This document shows positions 31,708 through 43,286 of a stretch of 64,000 nt of DNA, one piece after another. Within the stretch, counting starts at the first letter, position 1; every line of letters starts with the position of its first letter. The notes below the pieces were generated by a model that had not been told where the DNA came from, did not search any database, and saw only the letters and a program-made list of their open reading frames with translations. Origin of the DNA: Blattamonas nauphoetae (taxonomy: Eukaryota > Preaxostyla > Oxymonadida); NCBI GenBank assembly GCA_033064195.1, contig JARBJD010000202.1, positions 62,001 through 126,000 on the forward strand. The letters run 5' to 3'. Both the position numbers and the translations under genes were made by a program.

Positions 31708-33879
31708 TCACTCCCATTCCCCTAAAGTCTTCATCGAAGCATCTTTAACCTCTCTGGGTATCGCATATATCTGTTTTGCTGCTCCCATCATCAACACCAA
31801 CGCATTTCTCTCCTCCCACTTCTTCAGTGCTGTGTGGTTCTTTGTTCGTTGAGCATGTGTTTGCTTGTTCGATTTGTCGAGATATTTCCAGATCAGATTC
31901 GTGTTCACCTCACCTCCTTCCGACGTCTGTTTCAGAATGTTCGTTGATGTGAGGTTTCTGAACTGAAAAACCAGCCATCTCCAAAATTTGGGATAAAACA
32001 CCAACACCCACGACAAGGGAAGGGAGAGAATCGTAAACCCAGCTGATATCAACGTCCGGATGAGAGGAACTGGCTCCATCGGCTCCAACTCGGAACATAC
32101 GGATCCAACCCTGACGGTCAGGATAATGGCTCCAAGGGTGTAGAAAAGAATCAGAACTCCACCCCAGATCCAGTTCGTCGGGTCCATCTTAAATTTCGGG
32201 ATCGTTGGGAGCAGATCGGCGAAAGGGAAGTCGGCGGAGGGGGAAGGCTGGCCAGAGGAACGAGGGAGCCACGATCGAGTCGTGTTCTCGTGGCGAGACA
32301 CGAATACGATCTTCCGCTTCTTTCTGAGTGTTGTCGTCGTTTTGAATGTCGATTTGTTCACCCACGTCAGCCACGAATCGTGCAGGATCATCCCGAATCC
32401 TTTCTTCGAGTTCGGGAATGACACGAATGTGGTGTCGCTGAACGTCAGCGAAACTGAACACGAGAGAGGCGTCGCGCCCAAAATCAAGTTCGGTGTGAAC
32501 GTGTTCGCCGTCGACACAAACCAACAGTCAACAAAACTCATCCGTTCTCCCCCGAGGCACTTTTTCAGCTCAACCAAACAGCGGCGAGTCGTGTCGGTCT
32601 CGAAAAGCGACGACGAGACAAGCAGCGATGACGGAACTGTGTCCATCACAAGAAAGCAATCAACACCCGACCGAACGTTCTCCACAATTTTCATTTCGTC
32701 AACGATTGCTGACGACACAGGACCAGAAATCCACAGCATCGAGCCGGCGGCACTCGAAAGGGTCGTTTCTCCGTCAATCTGCACGAGATTCGCGGATGAC
32801 ACGAAAAGTCCATTCGTTTTCGAAGACAGAGCGCTCGAACTCATTTTGAGTGTTGAGAGAGCACCAGCGATTGTGATGCACGCGGTGGATGCGTCAGATG
32901 CGAGAGAACAATCGACAAACGAGAGAGAGGCGTTCGTGCCTGAAAACAGTCCAGTTGTTGCTGACGATGATGTCAGAGCCGAACACGAGGTGAATGTGAT
33001 TGAAGTGTCGGTTGTCGATGAACAGCTCCTGAACGAACATGGCGAATCGGAGAGTGTGGTGTTTCGGATCGAAGCAGGGATCGAACAGTTTCGGCTTCCA
33101 AAAATGTTTCCAGAAATCCCGTCCACACATTTTGAGAACAACGAACCAGAAATCGAACAGGTCGATGACAGGACATCGTTGTGTGTGGTCAGGGGAGAAA
33201 GGAGAGCACAATAATCGTTCGAAGGGAGAATCGAGGCTTTCACTGAGATATTGTCTGATTTGATGGTGGACAGGACGATCGAGTCGCACAATCCACAAAG
33301 AACAGACCCTCTTCCATAGTGGTCCCAACCGACCATCGGGGAGTTGGAAAAAGTGATGCGAGTTCCATTTGTGCTGTCAGGCAAATAAATAAGGCTGTGG
33401 GCAACAATCTGATGATCGACGATGTTGATGGAAAGCCAGTTGAGCACAAGATCGGTTGATGTCACCACGAAAAGCGGTTCCAACACGCGGGATATAACAA
33501 TCGTCACTTCGGAGAGTGTGATATCCGAATCCTCAGCCAATACAAGGCGAAGAGAGTTCATCACCGAATCGATCGTCAACTCAGAAGCAAGGAGAGTACT
33601 GTTCGAACAATCAAACAGAAATGATGACGAATCGGCCACAGTGTATGTGGCATTCAGGTAGGATCCAACACTCTTTGAATTTCTAAGGGTGATTGGCGTA
33701 AAAATGGGAAGTTGGTTCGAAGGGCACAACGCGTCGATGACTGTGAGTGGATCGGAAAGAGGAACAAAACAAGGCGCGCTCTTCGGGATGAGAGCTGAAA
33801 ATGAGTTGATAAGGAAGATGAAAATCATTTGGATCTCTGTGCCCAACTTAAATTTATGAAATCGATTGAATCCGAACAT
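31708..33879 (-). CDS. Surface protein with signal peptide, beta-helix-like ectodomain and C-terminal membrane spans
   Basis: A 723-residue intronless gene. The N-terminus has a hydrophobic leader (MIFIFLINSFSALI); translation may start at that second Met rather than at the first. The large middle part is Ser/Thr/Cys-rich with irregular short repeats such as SSLFSKC-type, SFVDCSLASD and SFVDCWFVS, typical of right-handed parallel beta-helix ectodomains; many Asn-x-Ser/Thr sites are present. Near the C-terminus two hydrophobic spans, WGGVLILFYTLGAIILTV and FTILSLPLSWVLVFY, anchor it, followed by a Lys/Arg-rich cytosolic tail. I know this kind of protein as a large family in oxymonads, of unknown role. 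The opposite-strand 310-codon frame is a shadow. Confidence 0.75.
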   Translation of the reverse strand: MFGFNRFHKFKLGTEIQMIFIFLINSFSALIPKSAPCFVPLSDPLTVIDALCPSNQLPIFTPITLRNSKSVGSYLNATYTVADSSSFLFDCSNSTLLASELTIDSVMNSLRLVLAEDSDITLSEVTIVISRVLEPLFVVTSTDLVLNWLSINIVDHQIVAHSLIYLPDSTNGTRITFSNSPMVGWDHYGRGSVLCGLCDSIVLSTIKSDNISVKASILPSNDYCALLSPLTTHNDVLSSTCSISGSLFSKCVDGISGNIFGSRNCSIPASIRNTTLSDSPCSFRSCSSTTDTSITFTSCSALTSSSATTGLFSGTNASLSFVDCSLASDASTACITIAGALSTLKMSSSALSSKTNGLFVSSANLVQIDGETTLSSAAGSMLWISGPVSSAIVDEMKIVENVRSGVDCFLVMDTVPSSLLVSSSLFETDTTRRCLVELKKCLGGERMSFVDCWFVSTANTFTPNLILGATPLSCSVSLTFSDTTFVSFPNSKKGFGMILHDSWLTWVNKSTFKTTTTLRKKRKIVFVSRHENTTRSWLPRSSGQPSPSADFPFADLLPTIPKFKMDPTNWIWGGVLILFYTLGAIILTVRVGSVCSELEPMEPVPLIRTLISAGFTILSLPLSWVLVFYPKFWRWLVFQFRNLTSTNILKQTSEGGEVNTNLIWKYLDKSNKQTHAQRTKNHTALKKWEERNALVLMMGAAKQIYAIPREVKDASMKTLGEWE

Positions 33880-33880
33880 G

Positions 33881-34439
33881 ATGTTTTCTCATGAAATCGC
33901 ATTTTCTGATTCTGTGTGACTCATCGTTCTCGAAATCTTGTTCTCTCTCCATTTATTCTATTTAGAAACCAGATTCCATTGAGTCAGTGTTGAACAAATT
34001 GTTGAGTTCAGGATTGAATGTGTCAGTGATTGTGAACATGCCGAACTGGAATCGCATTCCACATCTGATTCGGGATTGGGACGGAAAAGACGAATCAACG
34101 ATGATGAGACTGCTGGATGAGATGTCCCGAGTTCTGACACTCATTTCCGATTCGGATCTTCCTCTGTCGAACAAACGCCTTCTACAATCGTCTCTCCCCA
34201 CCCTCTCTCAATCTCCCACTCTCCCAAAACAAATCCACACACGTATTGGTCAATGTCTTTTTCTTTTAGATTCTGTTCCCGATGGGTCTTTCGTGCTTGT
34301 GGAGACAGAAGAATTCCAAAGGATGGAACAATCGCTCTCTGATCGCGAACAGCGATCTTCGGAAATGACACAACAAATCAATGAGCTGAAAGATCAAATT
34401 GCACAGGCAGAGCGAGAAAAAGAGAATTCATGCGATTGA
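33881..34439 (+). CDS. ARM-like / coiled-coil hypothetical protein
   Basis: Two exons: ATG 33881 (MFSHEIAFSDS), a 52-nt intron (33914-33965), then a frame to TGA 34437-34439; about 168 residues. The N-terminal two thirds are helical (KPDSIESVLNKLLSSGLNVS, LLDEMSRVLTLISDSDLP), and the end is a coiled coil (MEQSLSDREQRSSEMTQQIN). It resembles the N-terminal helices plus the coiled coil of the ARM-like-SPRY protein at 56.6-58.0 kb, so it may be a shortened relative. Its start codon lies one base from the start codon of the minus-strand surface gene. Function unknown. Confidence 0.55.
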
Positions 34440-34479
34440 GGGTTTGTGAACTTGATTCACTGTTGGTGAAAGTCAGTAC

Positions 34480-34518
34480 AGGGTGTTCAGAAAGTAATGT
34501 GATCAAGTTGGGCCGATC
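34480..34518 (+). repeat. Left 39-bp terminal inverted repeat of the MITE
   Basis: Perfect inverted copy of 34772-34810. Confidence 0.95.
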
Positions 34519-34771
34519 ACCTCCCATCTTGAATGATTCGAAGCATCGACCATCTTTTTCCATATATCTTTGATATTAATTTCCAAAACTTTTTAAATCT
34601 CCTCAGTCTCATTGCTAAAGGGGAGATATAGAGGCAGATCACAAATTTGGACGTGCGCAGATCGTGAAGTATCCACGAAGATCTCGTTCAGGCAGCACCT
34701 TTAATGTTTTTCAATGACAAAAATATGAAGAAAGAGACGTAGAATAGATGTTAGACGAGACATTGATACGC

Positions 34772-34810
34772 GATCGGCCCAACTTGATCACATTACTTTC
34801 TGAACACCCT
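34772..34810 (-). repeat. Right 39-bp terminal inverted repeat of the MITE
   Basis: Perfect inverted copy of 34480-34518. Confidence 0.95.
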
Positions 34811-34861
34811 ATAGATTTCTTGTGGTTTTGATCAGAGCTCGTTCTCTTAATTCATTCCTCA

Positions 34862-35914
34862 ATGAAAACCATTGTAAACATTACCAAACCCCATTCCATC
34901 CAAGCCTTAAACCGAGGTGCACACAGTGATACAACTCCATTGTTCATGAGAACGAAATACTTCAACATCGAAACAATCGATGAGGCTTCATCACATTTCA
35001 TTTCACTTGTTGACTTCATCAAGAAAGGAAACACGTTGGATGATAATGCGAGTGAACACGCATGCGCTCTTCTCGAAGCTATCGTGCCAGACTTGTTTCG
35101 TGAGTTCAAAGTTAAACAGATCCCATTCAAACTCGTTCCCAAACCGGATGGCTCTTGTTCTAGTTTCACCGAATCAATTGTACTGCTCCTCGCTTCATCC
35201 AACGAGGAACTTGTCAAGACTACATTGTGGTTTCTGCATGAAATTTTAGACAGCCTTGATTCGTCAACGTGCTTCGACTTTCTAGCCACAGGATTCTTTT
35301 CTCTCCTCCCATCGGCCTTTTATGAACAGAAAATGCTTCTATTGGACCCACACAGATTGTATTTGATGAATATCATGCTCATGTTCACCTCTTTTTCAGT
35401 CTCTCGACTAACACGAGAAATATGTCAGAATAGAGACCTTTCGAAGGATCCCTTCCAACGTACATTCATCGACAACTTTTTTCATCCTATTCAACCTTTT
35501 CTGAATTATTTATGCAACAACAGACGCCGACTCACAGCTTGTCAAGATTCTTTCAAATTCTCAACACTTTTTGGTTACATCATCGAGTACTCGCCCTTCC
35601 TGGAACAGATAACCCAGTTCATGTTATCGTCTTCATTTCCTATGGCCTTCACATCCTGTCTTGATTTCTTTGAGAAGGAAGACCTGACGTTCATTCTGCT
35701 TCGGAGTGTCTTGAATGGACTCAGACAATGGCGAAATGCTGCTCAAGTTGTTCGGAAGCGAGGACAGCAGATTGTGTCCAAACTGAATGAAGAAGGGTAT
35801 CTGGACGAGATCGAGCTCCATTTCCAATGGAACGGGATTTATGTCTCTGAACACCGTACTGTCTTCCCGGGCGTTCGACTGCTTGTTCAGTTGGGAGCGA
35901 ATGCCACATATTAA
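34862..35914 (+). CDS. ARM-like helical repeat family protein
   Basis: A 350-residue intronless protein starting MKTIVNITKPHSI. It is all-helical with ARM/HEAT-like pairs: FIKKGNTLDDNASEHACALL, KLVPKPDGSCSSFTESIVLL, FFHPIQPFLNYLCNNRRRL, and DLTFILLRSVLNGLRQWRN near the end. The pattern K-x-GNTLDD, then KLxPKxGxxCxxFT, then xPIQPFL is shared with the gene at 53.5-54.5 kb in this window, so the two are paralogues. I recall this as a very large family in Blattamonas with no known function. The MITE lies just upstream and may be within its promoter. Confidence 0.75.
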   Translation: MKTIVNITKPHSIQALNRGAHSDTTPLFMRTKYFNIETIDEASSHFISLVDFIKKGNTLDDNASEHACALLEAIVPDLFREFKVKQIPFKLVPKPDGSCSSFTESIVLLLASSNEELVKTTLWFLHEILDSLDSSTCFDFLATGFFSLLPSAFYEQKMLLLDPHRLYLMNIMLMFTSFSVSRLTREICQNRDLSKDPFQRTFIDNFFHPIQPFLNYLCNNRRRLTACQDSFKFSTLFGYIIEYSPFLEQITQFMLSSSFPMAFTSCLDFFEKEDLTFILLRSVLNGLRQWRNAAQVVRKRGQQIVSKLNEEGYLDEIELHFQWNGIYVSEHRTVFPGVRLLVQLGANATY

Positions 35915-36046
35915 ACAGAATGAGAGCAGGGTATTTCTCATTCACTCACTTCCTCATCATCATCTCTCGTTTGTGGTTCCAACACGAGCACAACAAATAT
36001 GCAAATTCATAAATGTGATGTTTAATCAAAATAAAGAAGAAATAAT

Positions 36047-39000
36047 TCAATGCATTTCTGCCTCTTCCTCCTCCTCTTCGTTGTCCACGAACGAATACTG
36101 CTCCAAGACCCTCTCCAAAAACATTACAAGCTCAGCCGCGTACCCCCTATCCACCTCCTCCGCCTTCTTCTGTGGACGACGTACCGCTTTCCCTCCTCCT
36201 TTCTGCTCCCTCCTTGTCTGCTCTCGCCTGCTTCGCTGTTCCTCCGCTTCGCCCAAAATGTCTTGGATTGTCATAATCAGCGTGATCCTCTGACCCTCCC
36301 CGCGCGTGTCGAGGAACCTGCAGATGCCCTCCAGTCCGATGTCGATCACCACTCGACTGGCTGCCGTTCGCACACTCCAACTTTGATCACGAAGAGCGAG
36401 CAGAAGGGGACCAATGCCAACAAAACCAGTAAATTCGACATTGTCCGCATCGGATCCCTCCATCCTCCTTTTTTCTTCCATCTTCTTCTTCCTCCTCTTC
36501 ACCGCCTCTCCAAGCCCAAAACAAGCACCGACACGGATGATCGACGAAGAATCCCTCAGCAGGCCCTCAACAAGCAGCAATTCGCCTTCCTCACCGCACT
36601 GAGCAAGGACACGCCCAGCTGAGAGCGACACAGCTCTGTCCGAGTCGCCCAAATAAGGATAGATGGTGGGAAGGAACGCCTTGTCTTCGAGAAGGGGGTG
36701 AGAGAAAGTGGATGTTGATTTGGAAGCTGCTGCTTCTTTGGCAATGGAGAAGACCTTTCCAAGTCCAGACACACCAGCCTTCCGAACATTCGGAGTCGAG
36801 TCACAGCATGCCTGGAAGAGCGTCTCCACAATCGAGTCGACGAGTGACGAGCTGGACAGCAGATACGGGAACGACGTGTCGATCTCACCAGCCGCTGCGA
36901 AGTCAACACGCGACAGGCTGAACAGAACAGCCTGCCTCGCCTGCTGGACCTGCATCGAAATGTTGGTCGACTGGCGAGTGATGTCCAACAACCCTTCCAG
37001 CCCCTGAAGCGACATGGAAGCGAGTGTGCTGGCGATGTGGTGTCGATTGGAGATTCCCTTCAGAAGAGCGTCAGTGAGGACGGAGACGATTGGGAGGAGT
37101 GTTGGGCGGTGTGGGAGAGTGGTTGGGAAGGGAGAGGTGGAATCGTGAGAGAGGGAGAGGCGGGAGGGAGTGGGGAGAGGCGCCGGGAAGAGAGACGAGT
37201 AAACACAGAACGGGTTCTCCAGTCGCTCCACCCCTTCCTCGCCCACACTCTCCTTCATCTTCGACTCATCCTTCACCCTCTCCTCGTCCAAAGCGAACAA
37301 AAACGAGAATGATGGGAATGCTGTTGAAGCCGTGTTCGAAGTTCGTGTGAGTCTTCCAAGCGACTCCACAGCGGTCGTCCGAATCTGCCAAAACTCCGAA
37401 TTAAGGCACCCCAACAGACACGACACGATGCGTGAGAAACAAGACGGCTGAGCCACTGGCTGTCTCGGCCGAATCGTCGCCTCTTTCTCTTCCTCGTTCA
37501 GGCTCGTCTTCGATCCTCTTCGCGACATGACTCGCGAGGTCGGTCGGGAATTGGCTCTCGAAACAGCTCGAGAAGCTTCGACAGTATCGACCATCTTTTT
37601 CGCTTTTGGTTTGGACGTGCGGAGGAAGTTGGAGTAGTTCCCTTCCAGTTGCGATTTGCTGTCGTTGACCGTGCGGCGCTGTTTGTTGACTTGGATCAGT
37701 TTTCGCCTTCGTTCGATTCCGAGTTTGATTCTCCTTTCCGTTTTCGAGTCGAGCAGCAGCTCTTCCAATCTCTCATCCACATTCCCGAACGAGCCGAGAG
37801 CACGCACAACCGATTCTTTCACAGCCGACGACTCGTTTTCGTTGTTGACAATTGTGATGAGCTCGTCCACAACGAAAGCAGCGGAGTGCACAGAAAGATT
37901 GCAGAGAGATTCCGAGCAGCAGATGCGAACGTTGGTTGGGTTGGACTGATCGAGAAGTTGGGATGTGAGGGCGTCGATGACTGAGATGCGAGTGGGAGGG
38001 GGCAGAAGGATGAACGAGTCGGGAGGGCAGTAGCGTGTTGGGTTGAAGGGGAGGGACTGATTGTGTGAAGTGGGGGTCGTGTGTGTGCGCTGGACTTCGG
38101 ATTGGCGGGATGGGAAGTGGATGGGGGAGGAGGTGTGGAAGGAGGGGAGGGTGTCGTTGAGGGGAGAGGTATCTGGTTGATGGTTGGTGTCGGGATTGGT
38201 CTGTTCGAGAGATTTAGGATGTTCTTCTTTGTGAAAGACATCAGTAGGCTCTGAGGAAGACTTTAAAGTCATCGTTTTCTTCCGTCCAATCCATTCGTCT
38301 TCGTCAGCTCGCTTTTCGGGTTGTGGGTTCCACAGAAAGACATTCTCGGCGAGTCCTGTTTTAAGAAGGCTCATAAACTCACGGGGATCAACTAAAATAG
38401 AATCCTCAAACAGCCCGTTTCGTTCGGTTTTGCTTCTGATTAATTCCCATTCAGCAGGACGTGAGAATCGTTCGATATCAACACAATTGACGTAAAAGCG
38501 AGCTTTTCTTATTTTTTTCGCGAAAGGAAGAGTTGGAACGAAAGTATGGATAAGTTTGTTGTGAGAGGACGTTGATGGAGTGGTGAGACGTGGAGAAGGG
38601 TGATCTTGCTCAGATTGAGATGGTTGCTCATCTTCTCTCTCTTGTCGCTTCTTTTCCTTCCGCTCATCCGCGGAAATCTTAACAATTTGCTCAATTTGTT
38701 CATCAGTCGGGAAAATCCATGAAAGAGCACGGGCAGCCGCAACACGGGCGTGTGTTGGGATTGTGACAGAAGTTAGCAAAGAAATCAGAATTTTTTCCCC
38801 TTCCCTCCCACATGAGCGGATATGATATGCAATTCTCAATGGATTTCCGACACCATAACACAATGACTCGACGAGGACAGGGAGACAGGGACTCCAGAAA
38901 GATGTTGTCGTTTTTTGGCAATCGGGGGGAGCTACGATGTATGTTGGTTTGGATCCTGTGCTATGATCATGCCCATAATCGATGGAGTTTTGAGACCATT

Positions 39001-40577
39001 CGGTACTGTTGACTGTGAGTGGATACACATGATGTTCGCAGGCCTCCAAAATTTTGAGCATGGTGTCCTTCTTCTCCTTTGACGCTCCCTTAAAATCTCG
39101 GAGAATGCTGGGAAGGAGGATGCTATGAAAAATTTGATTGTTGTTCGCCATGTGAGTGAGAATGGAACTTTCGAGGTCTGAATCTCGACCCTTCACAGCG
39201 CTGCTTAGAAGCGTCTCAATTCCATATCCACCGATGTTAATTATGGTATCAACAATCATTCCGCGCAACGACGAAGCTTCTGGTGAGTGGAGGATGTCAA
39301 TCAAGAGAGGGAGAACTGGTAGAGAATGGCTCTTCAGAAGTGAGAGTATGTAGAGCGCGAGCGTGAGAATTCGACTAGATTCAGTTTCGTAGAATTCCAG
39401 TAAATCATGAATTGCAGTGACAACTCCTCCACCACTTTCGGATCGATTTATTTCTGGATTGGATGTTTCTGGCTTTTGATCTTTGGTTCCTGTCTCATCA
39501 GTATCAGGATCGGTGATCCGAAGACGAATAAGAATTCGGGGAGGATATTTACAGAGAGAACGGAGAGCGCCATAACGGATTTCTTCTCGTTTGTGGGAAA
39601 GAAGTGAACATAGGTGAGCGATCTTATCAAGCACGCTTGAGTCTTCAGGAGGGATCAATAATGGCTCCTCTTCCTCTGGTTCTGGAGATTCTACATCTTC
39701 TTCACTCGAAGTATCGGGATGATCCTTTATTCCTTCAAGGAATTGCTGTTCTGGGATCGTTTGTTCGGCCACGAACAAATTCGTTGGACCTGAGAAAAAC
39801 AGATTGAAAAACGAAAGACAATACATACCAATTTCTGGTACGTTTGAACCTGAGCGTTTTTCTTCAAGGACTCGTTGGAGAACTTTTGTTGATGAAATCG
39901 ACAGTTTTTGTTGGTAGTTCATGGTATAATGGATTGGTTTTGCGCGAAGTTTATCAGGTGACAATGATCGCATGTTTTGGGGCGATGATTTAGGAGATGC
40001 TTCAGATTTTGAAGTATGGTAGATGTCATCAACAATTTGCGCCTTTTTCTCTTTCTTATCCTCCAATTCCTCAGCAAGTTGGTGAATTTGAGCGGTCTCT
40101 ACTGATTTTGGGTTCAAGTATTGTTGGAAACCTCTTTGGGCTTGTCTTTTCGTTGGGGATAATTCTGTTGCAGTTAATTCAGACAGTGTCTGTCTCCTAG
40201 TGGTCTGAAAAGCAGTTTCCCACCGATCTTCCTCAAGAGGTGCTTCATCCTCATCCTGTTGTGCAGATTTTCGGTGAAATCTTCCTCCACCACCCGTGCC
40301 ATAGTCAATTAGAATAGGTTGGCCTGTTTCTGAATTGTTGAAAAGTTCAGTTGTGTAATGTTTGTCAGAAAGTGCTGTAGACGTTCTCTGACTTTCTCCC
40401 AAGGTTTCTAAGCGAGGATCTCTGGGTTTGACTGAGATTTATCAAGATTTTGAAAAGGAGTGGAATGAGCAAACTGTCACTGGTGCCTTTTGTCGCATGT
40501 CTGAGAGATTGAAACTCTCGGAACGTTCGAATTGATGATGAAGTTCGTTCTGCTCCAGCCACCAATGGAGTTGTCAT
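36047..40577 (-). CDS. Large HEAT-repeat protein (HEATR4-like, tentative)
   Basis: About 1,490 residues. The first in-frame ATG is 40577 (MTTPLVAGAERTSSS), spliced into a long exon; a 39-nt in-frame intron near 39790-39830 (GT-AG) explains a local run of Phe/Leu. The stop is TGA 36049-36047. HEAT repeats occur in two blocks: YGALRSLCKYPPRILI through THARVAAARALSWIFP, and VRICCSESLCNLSVH through SVRTAASRVVIDIGLEGICR. Between them FVPTLPFAKKIRKARFYVNC leads into a basic linker. The C-terminus is acidic. HEATR4-type proteins are found mainly in organisms with cilia; I suggest that family by general resemblance, not by a search. HEAT solenoids act as scaffolds. Confidence 0.7.
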
Positions 40578-40745
40578 TTGAACAAGATCATGCCCATGAA
40601 GTCCAGAATCAGAGATCAGACTCAGGTGGGACTGCAACTATAATTTTGAACAATTAGATCTCAGTCAAAAATTAAGATAAATGACAGTTGGGAGGGAAAC
40701 TCCAAAAAAATGGTGAAAATAACATAAAAACTCTTGTACTCACAC

Positions 40746-43017
40746 TTAGATGGGAACAATCTTGTTATCATCATCGTCCTCTGGGGGAGGAGCCGTAGCA
40801 AGTGTGTCATGAGAAACAAGCGCCTGGTACATGGTCGTGTTCGTGCTGAATCCCGTCGTTTCCGGCCTGTACATTGACTGCTGATTCTGACCGTCATTCT
40901 CTTGGGCGATTTGTGGGGGAAGATGCGGGGGAGCGTAGGGATCTGGTGTGTATGGGTAGGACGGCGGAGGGGACCCATAAGGCGGAGAAGCTTGGACTGG
41001 AACCACGTTTGACGGATTACTCAATTTCCGCCTGTGGTATTCAAGAGGTGAATGGGAATTGCCGATAGAAAGCACTTCGGGGGTGTGATATTTCATATAT
41101 TTGTTCCTTCCATGTTCGTACACACTGGCCATGAACGTCTCCATTTCTTCAGGTGCATACGGCTCGGATTGGCATTCACGCGAGATTTCCTCATCGAGAA
41201 GGAAACAAGTGATGATTGTCTCTGCACCAATGGAGTAAAGTTGGAGAATGACGGTTGAGATGAGAAAGACAAAGATTGGGACTGTAGCGAGGATGAAGAA
41301 GGAGGCCAGGTCGAGTCTGAACCTGATTGGAGCGCCCAATCCAGAAAGAATGAATGAAATCACAGTCACGATGAGGATAATCACAATTGTTCCGGCCGTC
41401 CTCACAAACGACAGAGAATCCGAGAACACTGAAGTTCGGAACACATTTCGGAGATTTAGCAAACCCATATCTTTAGCGCTTGGGTAGAACTCCTTTCCTT
41501 TGATTCCAACCATTGTGAATGCTCGCGGAGTGAGATACCAGGCAAAATTGCGACAGCAACACATGAGTGGGTAGATCGGGCAGGCGAGCAGACTGAAAAG
41601 GCAGTTTTTCTTCTGCTTCAATGAAAAATACAGTTTTTGAAGAAAATGGAACGGAAAGCCGAATAGAAGCTCGAGGGCACCATTACACGCCGATCCTATT
41701 TTGCGGAATGCGAAAGAGAGTGAATGGCGAGATCGGGTGAGCTTCCCGTTTGCTTTCAGACCAGAGAAGTACCATCTTGAGAAGATAGACGAGAGAGAGA
41801 TTTGGCTAAAGCCGAGGACAGAGATTACGAAGAGAATCGAAATTACTGTTTCAACGATCATGGCGAGAATCGTAATTGGCCCAAAACGATATTTCCGGTG
41901 TCCATCGACAGTGTCGACTTTGATACTTGCCACGATTGCGAAAGTCACCCCAAAGAAGAGGCCAAGAACGATTATGGTTCCGAGGACGGTCGTGATCGGA
42001 AGGCAGACCATTTTTGGGACGTCTTTCCAGGCGCTCGTGACATAATCATAAATGGTAAGAGTGTAGTTGAGGCTTCGGTGAGAAGAGAAGAGTTGGTAGA
42101 GCATGTAAAGTGTGAAGCAGATGCAGAAGATGATCAAGAAGACGACAAGGACCTTAATAGGCGCAGTGAGAGAAATCCGAACCTGGACAGCAAAGTAGAT
42201 GAGAACCACGTCCAAGGCTATCAGCGACAAGATGCAGAGAATGGAGGATAAGTATGTGAGTGGTTTGGCGTGTTTCCGAAGACAGCAAAGATATAGCAAG
42301 GAAAGGACGAATGAGAGAACAGCAGCTAATCCGTACACCCAGAGTGAATTGAGGAGATGTTGGAAGAACATCAATTTATCAAATCCCGTGTCTTCTTTTG
42401 GATTGAAGGACTCACTGACGCAACGGCGAGAAATAGTTTTGAATTCCTCTTCGTGGGTGTAGTAGCATGTGAGAGACGAGGTGTTACGACATTCTGCTTC
42501 CGTATTATTTTTAAATGGCCCTCGGTTTTTGCATATGCAGCTGTTTTCCGGTGAGGGACATTGGTTGACACACCACCCATTTCCTGTACTATCTATAGGG
42601 TTAGGAATGAACAGATATGGTTGGTCAACACGATTGTACTCGAGAGTTTCTAGTCCACAGAAGCCTCCACTGAAAAAATGAATTTGAGAGTGGCAAACTC
42701 AGCAGGCACAGGATAATACAACGGTCGAATGTCAGCAGAGACAGCAAACCAGATTCCCATCGCCATTAAACACAAAAACAAGATGATTATTGGAATGCAA
42801 CTGTAAATGTTAGTTGTATTTTTCTTTCTATAGGGAAGGAAGTGTTGTTGGTCCTGGATGGTCTGGTCCAGAGGTTGGGTCAGATATGCTAGATGAGAAT
42901 ATCATGAGGAGAAATCACATACGTGCATAAGTATCCCTGGCTTGGATCATTGTTGATCTGGTCCACGAGAAAAACAAAACCACAGTCGATGAATATCCTC
43001 TCAAGAGTGCCTGACAT
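40746..43017 (-). CDS. Choline-transporter-like (CTL/SLC44) membrane protein
   Basis: Three exons starting at ATG 43017 (MSGTLERIFIDCGFVFLVD), with phased introns near 42,806-42,923 and 42,676-42,705. The first span (CIPIIILFLCLMAMGIWFAV) is followed by a long cysteine-rich extracellular loop (GGFCGLETLEYNRVDQPYLF, GWCVNQCPSPENSCIC), as in CTL proteins. About nine further spans follow, including FGPITILAMIVETVISILFV and LDLASFFILATVPIFVFLIS. The conserved C-terminal TM block with NAYILIA-like character and an acidic cytosolic LLDEEI stretch is near 41190. A Pro/Tyr-rich cytosolic tail ends the protein. CTL proteins move choline or ethanolamine. It lies head to head with the UNC93-like gene. 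Confidence 0.78.
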
Positions 43018-43286
43018 TCATCTTCCCTTCTCGAGTTAAATCATCTGCTTTGTTAGTTTCTTTGGAGAATTAGTGCCAAGAAACGCCTAATAGTGGAGTA
43101 GTTTCATCGATGAGTATTCGATACGAATCCTTGTAAAAAGGAGTCATTCTTGATGAATATTCTTCCAAATAGTTTGAAAACATGTAATATCTCGGAATTC
43201 TCGGTTGATAAGAGAAAGAATAATCGTGAGGATTAGGAATTGTTTGTGACGAACGAACAACTTTTCAAGGGCCAATATACCACGAA
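43018..43286. promoter_or_regulatory. Divergent promoter region, two membrane transporters
   Basis: 269 bp between the start codons of the CTL-like gene (minus) and the UNC93-like gene (plus). AT-rich, with no motif I can name. Shared control of two surface transporters is inferred from layout only. Confidence 0.4.

Larger units (their letters stand above)
34479..34811. mobile_element. 333-bp mariner-type MITE with perfect 39-bp inverted ends
   Basis: 34480-34518 (starting AGGGTGTTCAGAAAGTAATG) and 34772-34810 are perfect inverted copies over 39 bases. The element is flanked on both sides by TA (34477-34478 and 34812-34813), the target duplication of Tc1/mariner elements, and its end sequence has the look of that superfamily. 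The 250-bp interior has no transposase frame. The identical ends suggest recent insertion. It sits 40 bp after the stop of one gene and 50 bp before the start of the next. Confidence 0.88.

Noticed and set aside
32282-33214. 310-codon plus-strand frame opposite the surface-protein gene
   Set aside because: Shadow of a Ser/Thr-rich frame; the minus strand has a signal peptide and membrane spans.
34251-34268. Possible 15-nt intron in the ARM-like gene at 33.9 kb
   Set aside because: The frame reads through without it and the segment is shorter than any other supported intron.
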